Of a DNA stretch of 8,808 bases, positions 1-5,923 are shown one piece after another; position 1 is the first letter of the stretch, and each line of letters begins with the position of its first letter. The translations under genes were made by a program, and so were the position numbers. The DNA comes from CAZDML01 sp964506645 (GTDB lineage: Bacteria > Elusimicrobiota > Elusimicrobia > 2-01-FULL-59-12). The notes beneath the pieces are model-generated. The model had not been told where the DNA came from and did not search any database. It saw nothing but the letters and a program-made list of their open reading frames with translations. The stretch lies in NCBI GenBank assembly GCA_964506645.1, contig CAZDML010000090.1, forward strand, positions 1 to 8,808, given 5' to 3'.

Positions 1-510
1 CAACTTATCGATCTCGATTTTCCGGGGTATGCGCTCGGGGGCCTTTCCTTGGGTGAGCCTAAAGAGAAAACCCTGGAGATGGTTCAACTCTCGACGGAAC
101 TCCTGCCCAAAGCCAAGCCTCGCTACCTGATGGGGGTGGGGACTCCAGAAGATTTGTGGGAAGCCGTGGCCTTGGGTATTGATCAGTTCGATTGTGTGCT
201 ACCGACCCGTAACGGCCGCAACGGCCAGCTCTTCACGTCCCGCGGTAAGCTCAACATTAAGAACGCTCCTTACAAAGAGGATCTGACCCCGCCAGACCCG
301 GAATGCGATTGCGATTTATGCGCCCGCTACAGTCGGGCCTACCTTCACCATTTATTCCGAGCGGGCGAGCTGACGGCCCTTCGTTTGGCTTCTTTACACA
401 ACATTGCCTTTCTGATAAAATTGATGCGAAAAATAAGGGAATCCTTGATGCAAGGGACCTTTACAAAAGACAAAGAAACGTTCTTAAAACAGTATTTGGG
501 AGGGGTGTAA
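1..510 (+). CDS. tgt: Queuine/preQ1 tRNA-guanine transglycosylase, C-terminal part (5' end outside window)
   Basis: Tgt swaps the wobble guanine of GUN-anticodon tRNAs for preQ1, the first tRNA-bound step of queuosine synthesis, in the cytoplasm. The reading frame is open from base 1, so the gene begins upstream; the visible 169 residues are the C-terminal part of a protein usually about 370-380 long. The TTG at 49 lies inside the conserved GGLSLGE substrate-binding loop and is not a start. The FDCVLPTR motif carries the expected nucleophile Asp (visible residue 64). The zinc site is complete: Cys102, Cys104 and Cys107 in the CxCxxC motif, and His133 in SLHN. Both lie in the usual YSRAYLHHL context, so nothing visible suggests a broken enzyme. 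tgt directly upstream of yajC-secD-secF is a common bacterial arrangement. Confidence 0.97.
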   Translation, partial: QLIDLDFPGYALGGLSLGEPKEKTLEMVQLSTELLPKAKPRYLMGVGTPEDLWEAVALGIDQFDCVLPTRNGRNGQLFTSRGKLNIKNAPYKEDLTPPDPECDCDLCARYSRAYLHHLFRAGELTALRLASLHNIAFLIKLMRKIRESLMQGTFTKDKETFLKQYLGGV

Positions 511-527
511 CAGCCCCCCTTTGTTTT
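499..527 (+). terminator. Weak possible hairpin plus T-rich tail at the end of tgt
   Basis: AGGGG at 501-505 can pair with CCCCT at 516-520, with two G-U pairs extending the stem and a loop of about 10 bases. A T-rich stretch (TTTGTTTT, 520-527) follows. The stem overlaps the tgt stop codon. The stem is short and the T-run is interrupted, so this may only attenuate transcription into yajC or may be chance. Confidence 0.22.
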
Positions 528-557
528 AGTACGACGTTCACCTTAAGGGAGATTGAT

Positions 558-914
558 ATGTTCGCTTACGCTGAAACCGCTCCTGCCGCCAGCACCGCTA
601 CACCAGCCCCTAATCCGATTGCCAGTTTTGTGCCCATGATCGTTGTCATCGGCATCTTGTATTTCCTCGTGATCCGACCCCAGCAAAAAGCTGCCAAAGA
701 ACAAAAACGGATGGTTGATAATTTAAAACCCGGAGACCGCGTGCTCACTCAGGGCGGAATTTACGGTACAGTCGCATCGCTGAAAGGAGCGGTCCTTCAG
801 CTCAAGATCGCTGACGGCGTAAAAGTGGATGTGTCTCGTGGTTCCATCGCCCAAGTCATTCAGGAGCCGATCGCGGCCAATGGCGTAGCGGTTACCGCAG
901 GAGAACAGGCCTAA
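558..914 (+). CDS. yajC: Preprotein translocase subunit YajC
   Basis: YajC is a small single-span inner-membrane protein that associates with SecD and SecF, the accessory complex of the SecYEG translocon. The predicted protein has 118 residues, a usual length. A short Ala/Pro/Thr-rich N-terminus is followed by one membrane helix at about residues 22-39. The family signature RPQQK (40-44) comes next, then the soluble domain with LKPGDRVLTQGGIYGTV (56-72). The ATG at 558 was chosen because AAGGGAG (545-551) sits six bases upstream; the frame is open further upstream, but an earlier start would run into tgt and has no family support. The stop codon TAA (912-914) shares its last base with the secD ATG, so translation is probably coupled. 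Confidence 0.96.
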   Translation: MFAYAETAPAASTATPAPNPIASFVPMIVVIGILYFLVIRPQQKAAKEQKRMVDNLKPGDRVLTQGGIYGTVASLKGAVLQLKIADGVKVDVSRGSIAQVIQEPIAANGVAVTAGEQA

Positions 915-2356
915 TGAATAAAACGCAAACCGTCCTTTGGTCCACCCTGCTGTTGTTGGGGCTTTCCATTTATTTTCTCATGCCGACCGTGTCCTGGTAT
1001 CGCATGACGCCGACGGAGCGCGCAGAGCGTGAGCAGGATAAAGATCCGATGATTTCGAAGATTCTGAATCTGGGACTGGATTTACGCGGTGGGACGCATT
1101 TGGTGCTGGAACTTGATCGTTCCAAACTTGACCCGAAGATCAATATCCAGGAAGCACTCGATCGTGCCATTGAAATTATCCGCAACCGTGTCGACCAGTT
1201 CGGTGTAGCGGAACCATTGATTGCACGCCAGGGGGATCGCTGGATTGTGGTTCAACTCCCCGGAATTAAAGATCCAGAGCGTGCCAAAGAACTCATTGGT
1301 AAAACGGCACTTCTGGAATTCCGCATGGTGGATGACAGCGGTGCGATGTCCAATGTGTTGAAGGCCTTGGGTGATAAGAAGTTGACGATTCAACAATTTG
1401 TCGAGCTTCAAAAAGCGGGTAAAACACCGCCTGAAGTGCTGAAGGCGATTCCTGCTGGCTATGAACTTCTGCCAGAGCGCGATGGGCGTTTCATGGTCGT
1501 TCGTACCAATCCGGAACTGACCGGTTCCATGCTGGTGGATGCCAAAGTCTCATTGGGGGGTGGACAGCTGGGCGGGTATCCCAGCGTTTCCATCGAATTT
1601 AATCCTGAAGGGGCGCGTTTGTTTGCCATGGTGACCGAAGCCAATGTAAATAAAAATCTCGCCATCGTTCTTGACGGCACGATTCAGTCGGCCCCGGTGA
1701 TTCGCTCGGCCATTCCAGATGGCCATGCGGTCATTGAAGGCTCCTTTACCGCAGAAGATGCGAAACTGCTGTCCACAGTGCTCCGCGCAGGAGCGCTCCC
1801 GGCGCCGGTGCGCGTGATTGAGCAGCGAACCGTCGGACCGAGCCTTGGGGAAGATTCCATCAAAGCGGGCGTGCGCTCGTCTCTTATCGGTTTGGGTCTG
1901 GTCGTGGTCTTTATGATCGGGTATTACAGTCTCTCCGGGGCGATCGCCGTGATGGCCATGCTCATTAACATGCTCTTTATCTTCGGTGTCATGGCAACAT
2001 TGCATGCGACGCTGACCTTGCCCGGTATTGCGGGAACGATCCTCAGCTTGGCGATGGCTGTTGACGCGAACGTGCTAATTTTAGAGCGCGTGCGCGAAGA
2101 GCTGCAGTTGGGCAAGACGGTTCGTCTGGCGATTGACCTGGGCTACAAGCATGCCTGGCCGGCGATTATCGATGGTCATGTGACGAATCTGATTTCAGCG
2201 GGACTTATGTTCCAGTTTGGAACGGGACCGGTGAAAGGGTTTGCCGTCACGCTCTTCTGGGGCGTGTTGATCTCCATCTTCACCGCTGTCTTTTTTACGC
2301 ACATGATTTATGACATCTGGCTGTCTCGATCCGAAATCGAGACCTTGCACTTTTAA
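914..2356 (+). CDS. secD: Protein translocase subunit SecD
   Basis: SecD is an RND-superfamily membrane protein that, with SecF, uses the proton gradient to complete export of preproteins through SecYEG. The 480-residue product has an N-terminal membrane helix (about 7-24) and the GLDLRGG motif (54-60). The large periplasmic domain contains RNRVDQFGVAEP and the LAIVLDG segment (249-255). RAGALPAPV (from 291) follows, ahead of five further membrane spans (about 320-470). Asp384 in AMAVDANVLI matches the conserved intramembrane Asp implicated in proton transport in SecDF. The protein is shorter than E. coli SecD (615) but within the family range, and all landmarks are present. AGGAGA (899-904) lies nine bases before the ATG, which overlaps the yajC stop codon by one base. 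Confidence 0.98.
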   Translation: MNKTQTVLWSTLLLLGLSIYFLMPTVSWYRMTPTERAEREQDKDPMISKILNLGLDLRGGTHLVLELDRSKLDPKINIQEALDRAIEIIRNRVDQFGVAEPLIARQGDRWIVVQLPGIKDPERAKELIGKTALLEFRMVDDSGAMSNVLKALGDKKLTIQQFVELQKAGKTPPEVLKAIPAGYELLPERDGRFMVVRTNPELTGSMLVDAKVSLGGGQLGGYPSVSIEFNPEGARLFAMVTEANVNKNLAIVLDGTIQSAPVIRSAIPDGHAVIEGSFTAEDAKLLSTVLRAGALPAPVRVIEQRTVGPSLGEDSIKAGVRSSLIGLGLVVVFMIGYYSLSGAIAVMAMLINMLFIFGVMATLHATLTLPGIAGTILSLAMAVDANVLILERVREELQLGKTVRLAIDLGYKHAWPAIIDGHVTNLISAGLMFQFGTGPVKGFAVTLFWGVLISIFTAVFFTHMIYDIWLSRSEIETLHF

Positions 2357-2367
2357 GGGGAACCCAT

Positions 2368-3303
2368 ATGCAGCTTTTTAAGAAAACCAACTTCGACTTC
2401 ATTGGTAAGCGCTATCCAGCGTTCATTATTTCAACCGTCCTTCTTCTGTCCGGGGTCGTTTCTCTCGTCATGAAAGGCGGACCGAAGCTCGGGATCGATT
2501 TCACAGGCGGTTATTTGGTTCAAATTGATTTCAAAGAAACCGTCGCGCTCAAAGACCTGCGCACTCAGCTGACACAAAAGGGCTACAGTGACGCGGAACT
2601 CCAGGATTTCGCTGGCGAAAAATCCGTGATCATCCGCTTGCCTAAGAGTGACAAGGCTGTAGAGGCGCTGGGGCAGGAATTGCTGCAGGGCGTTCAATCG
2701 CAGTTTCCGAACTCCGGCGCCACAGTGTCGCGTGCAGAATTCGTTGGTCCGGCTGTAGGACGTGCGTTAGCCAATCAGGCGCTGATGGCGATTATCTGGG
2801 CGACCGTGCTGATCATTTTATATGTCGCGTTTCGATTTCGCTCCATGCTTTGGGGAATTTGCAGTATCGCAGCGCTCGTGCACGACGTGTTGTCTGTAGT
2901 GGGGATTTTCTCCATTCTCAATAAGGAGATTTCAGTGACGGTCGTGGCAGGCATTCTGACGTTGGCTGGGTATTCCATGAACGATACGATCGTGGTGTAT
3001 GACCGTATGCGTGAAAATCTGCGTCTTTCTAAGAAAGAATCGCTGGCTGAAATTATTAATCGCAGCGTGAATGAAACCCTGTCGCGAACCATCATGACGT
3101 CGATGACCGTGGCCTTGACCGTCTTCGTGCTTTTCATGTGGGGCGGCGCCGTGATTCATGACTTCGCGTTCGCGATGCTCTGGGGGGTCTTTGTCGGATC
3201 GTACTCGTCGATTTTTGTAGCGGCACCGATTATTTATGAATGGCAGACGCGCTCGACACCCGCGACTGCAATCAAAGGGAAGTCTGTTCCGACGAAAAAG
3301 TAG
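2368..3303 (+). CDS. secF: Protein translocase subunit SecF
   Basis: SecF pairs with SecD in the inner membrane to form the proton-driven accessory complex of the Sec translocon. The 311-residue product has the normal family length. It has a first membrane helix at about 18-35 and the periplasmic GIDFTGG motif (42-48). The VGPAVG motif (126-131) precedes the C-terminal five-helix bundle, which starts at about 138. GYSMND (201-206) followed by RMRENL is the SecF signature, with Asp206 as the conserved membrane Asp. SecD and SecF are separate genes here, not one fused SecDF protein. AAGGGG (2355-2360) lies seven bases before the ATG and overlaps the secD stop codon, pointing to one operon. The last 20 or so residues are a polar Lys-rich tail. 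Confidence 0.98.
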   Translation: MQLFKKTNFDFIGKRYPAFIISTVLLLSGVVSLVMKGGPKLGIDFTGGYLVQIDFKETVALKDLRTQLTQKGYSDAELQDFAGEKSVIIRLPKSDKAVEALGQELLQGVQSQFPNSGATVSRAEFVGPAVGRALANQALMAIIWATVLIILYVAFRFRSMLWGICSIAALVHDVLSVVGIFSILNKEISVTVVAGILTLAGYSMNDTIVVYDRMRENLRLSKKESLAEIINRSVNETLSRTIMTSMTVALTVFVLFMWGGAVIHDFAFAMLWGVFVGSYSSIFVAAPIIYEWQTRSTPATAIKGKSVPTKK

Positions 3304-3341
3304 CGCCGCAGGTCCGTCGGCACAGCAAAGGCAGGCATGCG

Positions 3342-3959
3342 ATGACTAAAATTAAAAACTTCCGCATCGTGTTACGCCCTCGCGATATGACGCGCTGGCT
3401 GAAAAACCAGGAACGCCTCGAAATTACTCCGGCGCTGGAAGCCTCTGTGCTTCAGGCTATCAAAGAATCCAAACCGCTACTTCAGCCGGCCGCTCTCTAT
3501 ACCACCCTCACGCGCGCCACCGCTGATAAAACCACCTCGCTACCGCTTAGTGCGAAAGCGGTTGCTGTCTCAATGATGGCGATCACGATTGGGAAGGAAC
3601 TGGGTGAAGAACGTGCGCGTGCCGAACAGGGCCCGGACACACTCCAGGCCGCTCTCTTGCGCGCCGCCGAGCAAGAAGCGCTGTCCCAATCCACACAGTT
3701 TATTATTCGTCTCCTGCAAGAGCAGGCCAAAGAAGAAGAATGTGAAACTGGCGCGACGGTGGTTATTTCTGAGCAGCTCCTCGTTCCCGCCTTTTCACAG
3801 CTTCTCGGCGTCTCGCGCATCGGACTCGCCATGGATCCTGCCGCTCCCGCTTTACCTTCCTATGCCCGATTGGCGTGGATGGAATGGACGCCGGTTGCCA
3901 AGCGTTCTTCCAAGCGGAGCGAAGCGCCATCGCGATCCGAAAAAGCGGCTGTCTCGTAA
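3342..3959 (+). CDS. Uncharacterised protein resembling a degenerate B12-dependent methionine synthase activation-like domain
   Basis: I cannot name this 205-residue protein with certainty. No signal peptide or membrane segment is visible, so it is probably cytoplasmic. By eye its order of blocks follows MetH activation-domain-like proteins: an N-terminal RPRDMTRWL and ITPALEASVLQAI stretch (14-40), KPLLQPAALYTTL (44-56), a hydrophobic strand ending in TIGKELGEE (82-90), a long helical segment (97-133), then RIGLAMDP...LPSYARLAW (159-179). The SAM-binding RxxxGY-type motif of true activation domains is missing, so SAM chemistry is doubtful. The last 20 residues are a Lys/Arg/Ser-rich tail. 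The ATG at 3342 is preferred because AAAGG/AGG (3327-3335) lies upstream and the family-like N-terminus begins there; an in-frame ATG at 3240 would overlap secF by 64 bases. It sits 38 bases after secF, probably in the same operon. Confidence 0.8.
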   Translation: MTKIKNFRIVLRPRDMTRWLKNQERLEITPALEASVLQAIKESKPLLQPAALYTTLTRATADKTTSLPLSAKAVAVSMMAITIGKELGEERARAEQGPDTLQAALLRAAEQEALSQSTQFIIRLLQEQAKEEECETGATVVISEQLLVPAFSQLLGVSRIGLAMDPAAPALPSYARLAWMEWTPVAKRSSKRSEAPSRSEKAAVS

Positions 3960-3974
3960 CTGAGCGGCTTTCCG

Positions 3975-3980
3975 AAAGGG
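3975..3980 (+). promoter_or_regulatory. Ribosome binding site that points to an ATT start codon for the acyltransferase
   Basis: AAAGGG is followed by six bases (TCTCCT) and then ATT at 3987-3989, in frame with the acyltransferase. No ATG, GTG or TTG occurs in this frame between the upstream stop codon (3957-3959) and the GTG at 4038, and that GTG has no well-placed ribosome binding site. This site therefore decides the start. Confidence 0.5.
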
Positions 3981-3986
3981 TCTCCT

Positions 3987-4628
3987 ATTCTTAGAAACCG
4001 TTTATACGCCTTCCTCGCTGAGGCTTATCTCCGCTTTGTGGGAGCGACCTCCCGTGTGGTCTGGATTAACCGTTCCATTCGCGAAGAACTCGAAGCCGAA
4101 GGGAAAGGATTCATCTACGCCTTCTGGCACGGCCGTCAGGTTTTTCTGGTGTATTTGCATCAGAACACCCGAGTGCGCCCGTTGATTTCGCAAAGCCGTG
4201 ATGGAGAACTCATCGCACGCGTGTGTCAGTCCTTTGGCCTGGTCCCCGTGCGCGGCTCAACGTCGCGTGGAGGTGCCGGTGCCGCGCGTGAACTTATGGA
4301 AGCGGTGCAAGCAGGAGATTATCCAGCTATAACGCCGGACGGGCCGCGCGGTCCGCTCCGAGAAATTCAGCCCGGGGTCCTTTACGCGGCCCAGAAAACA
4401 GGGCGACCCATTGTTCCTGTGGCTTTCGGTGCGAAAAAGAAATGGATTTTCGGTAGCTGGGATGAATTTATTGTGCCCAAGCCGTTTAACCGCATTGTCA
4501 TGATTTATGGCGAGCCAATTCAGATGGGTGCCGAGGATGACGTGACTGTGAAAACCAAGGAACTTAAAGACAGTCTCAATTTTGTTATGAAAGAAGCCGA
4601 CCGCGTATCGCTGGCAGGATGTCGCTGA
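3987..4628 (+). CDS. DUF374-type lysophospholipid/lipid A acyltransferase (probable ATT start)
   Basis: A member of the LPLAT superfamily, DUF374 group, which transfers acyl chains to lipids at the inner membrane. It has FWHGR with His48, SRDGEL (Asp72, Glu74), VRGSTSRGG (88-96), PDGPRGP (117-123) and a PIVPVAFGA strand, all typical of the group. As I recall, epsilonproteobacterial LpxJ, a late lipid A acyltransferase, is of this type; sitting directly before the Kdo transferase gene suggests a similar role here, but this is inference. From the ATT at 3987 the protein has 213 residues and includes an amphipathic/hydrophobic N-terminal segment (LYAFLAEAYLRFVGATSRV) expected in the family. Starting at GTG 4038 would give 196 residues and cut this segment. 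The stop TGA (4626-4628) overlaps the next gene's ATG. Confidence 0.88.
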   Translation: MLRNRLYAFLAEAYLRFVGATSRVVWINRSIREELEAEGKGFIYAFWHGRQVFLVYLHQNTRVRPLISQSRDGELIARVCQSFGLVPVRGSTSRGGAGAARELMEAVQAGDYPAITPDGPRGPLREIQPGVLYAAQKTGRPIVPVAFGAKKKWIFGSWDEFIVPKPFNRIVMIYGEPIQMGAEDDVTVKTKELKDSLNFVMKEADRVSLAGCR

Positions 4629-5923
4629 TGCGAAAAGATTCCTTCAAAGCGACTGTACTCTTTGCCGTGGTCAATACCCTGGCGATCTGTCTTATGCCGC
4701 TGATCGGTCTCCTTATTCTTTTGCGATGGCGCCAGCGTGTTCTCTCTGGCGGGCATCTGCATTGGGCAGAGAGATGGGGATCATTGCCCTCAACCGTGGT
4801 ATCGTCGTTTCAGGGACACAAACCCTGTTGGTGGGTACACGCTGCGTCGTTGGGAGAAGTGAAAGCCATCGAGCCGTTCCTGCGCCAAGCTCCTCTGGTC
4901 GCAGGTGTGAATGTTCTCTTAACGGTCGTAACCCCCGAGGCGCTGGCTTGGGCCCATGAGCGGCGTATTGCGGATGCGGTGGTTGCCGCTCCGATTGATC
5001 TGCCATGGATTGTACGGCGCGTGCTACGGACGATTCGACCGCAGCTTTTCATTTCAGTTGAATCCGAAGTTTGGCCCAATCTCTTGCGGGAAACGTACCG
5101 GTACGGAGCGCGCGTGGCGCTCATCAACGGTCGTCTCTCAAGCCGTTCTTACCGTTCCTACCGTCAGTTTCGCTGGGTGACGAGCCTCTTATGGAATTAT
5201 TTTGACCTGTTGGCCGTTCGCCAAAGTGAGGATGCGGAGCGATTCGCCGGTCTGGGTATTCCCCGAGAGAAAATCCAGATCACGGGCAATTTGAAATACG
5301 ACCTTGTGGTAACACGTGCCCGACCATCGCGATCTCAACATCGCTCGACCCTTGTCGTCGGAAGCACACGCGAAGGTGAAGAACAACAACTGCTTCCGGT
5401 GATTGAGGGGGTGCGTAAAGCGGTGCCAGGACTCCAGATCATCTGGGCACCGCGGCATCTGGAGCGTGTGGGGGAATTGGAATCACTTTTTGCCAAACAA
5501 GGTGTCTCCTGGTCTCGGAAATCTCAATTGCCGAGCTTGAACGGCTCGGCTTCGAGCATCCCCTATGTGCTTTGGGATTCGATGGGCGACTTAATCGATG
5601 CCTATGCGCGGGCCGATGTCGCGCTCATCGGTGGCAGTTTTGTCTCGAAAGGCGGTCAAAATCCGATTGAACCGGCCGCACTGGAAATCCCGGTTGTGTT
5701 TGGCCCGTCTATGGAAAATTTTAAAGGTGTTGCAGAAACTCTGGTGCGCGATGGTGGTGCGCTGCAGGTGTCTGTGGAACAACTCTCCGATCGGTTGCGC
5801 GAACTGTTAACCGATGAACCCAAACGTTCGGAAATGGGTCGCCGTGCGAAGCAGGCGATTCAATCGGAACAGGGGGCTACGGATCGTACACTGGAGCTAC
5901 TTAAAGGACTCTGCCGTGCTTAA
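4628..5923 (+). CDS. waaA: 3-deoxy-D-manno-octulosonic acid (Kdo) transferase
   Basis: WaaA (KdtA) transfers Kdo from CMP-Kdo to lipid IVA, joining lipid A to the LPS core on the inner face of the inner membrane. From ATG 4628 the protein has 431 residues, close to the usual 420-430. It has an N-terminal membrane anchor (about 8-28), HAASLGEV with Glu77 as the expected catalytic base, an ESEVWPNLL segment and a NGRLSSRSYRSY segment. STREGEE, APRHLER, WDSMGDL and the CMP-binding GGSFVSKGGQNPIEP (335-349) follow. All landmarks are intact; whether one or several Kdo units are added cannot be read from this. ATG 4628 is preferred to the in-frame ATG at 4619 because AGGA (4616-4619) lies eight bases before 4628, whereas 4619 has nothing at a proper distance. 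The ATG overlaps the acyltransferase stop codon (TGATG). Confidence 0.97.
   Translation: MRKDSFKATVLFAVVNTLAICLMPLIGLLILLRWRQRVLSGGHLHWAERWGSLPSTVVSSFQGHKPCWWVHAASLGEVKAIEPFLRQAPLVAGVNVLLTVVTPEALAWAHERRIADAVVAAPIDLPWIVRRVLRTIRPQLFISVESEVWPNLLRETYRYGARVALINGRLSSRSYRSYRQFRWVTSLLWNYFDLLAVRQSEDAERFAGLGIPREKIQITGNLKYDLVVTRARPSRSQHRSTLVVGSTREGEEQQLLPVIEGVRKAVPGLQIIWAPRHLERVGELESLFAKQGVSWSRKSQLPSLNGSASSIPYVLWDSMGDLIDAYARADVALIGGSFVSKGGQNPIEPAALEIPVVFGPSMENFKGVAETLVRDGGALQVSVEQLSDRLRELLTDEPKRSEMGRRAKQAIQSEQGATDRTLELLKGLCRA

Noticed and set aside
303..557. Upstream in-frame extension of yajC beginning inside tgt
   Set aside because: It would overlap tgt by about 200 bases and add residues unlike YajC. 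The ATG at 558 has a well-placed ribosome binding site.
1550..2005. Long antisense open frame inside secD (and similar ones at 1082-1411, 2775-3137, 6866-7318, 7961-8383)
   Set aside because: These lie opposite well-supported genes and have low-complexity or His/Arg/Ser-rich translations. They show no recognisable motifs, so they are chance frames.
3304..3341. Possible terminator or promoter between secF and the orphan gene
   Set aside because: The 38 bases contain no stable hairpin with a T-run, and I see no convincing -35/-10 pair.
3589..3963. Second open frame over the orphan gene
   Set aside because: Its Ser/Arg/Pro-rich translation is typical of a frame-shifted shadow. The 3342-3959 frame has helices and strand-like blocks and a better start.
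5814..5915. Upstream extension of the GT9 gene from ATG 5814
   Set aside because: It would overlap waaA by 110 bases, and the added residues come before the normal GT9 N-terminus. GTG 5916 has AAAGGA seven bases upstream.
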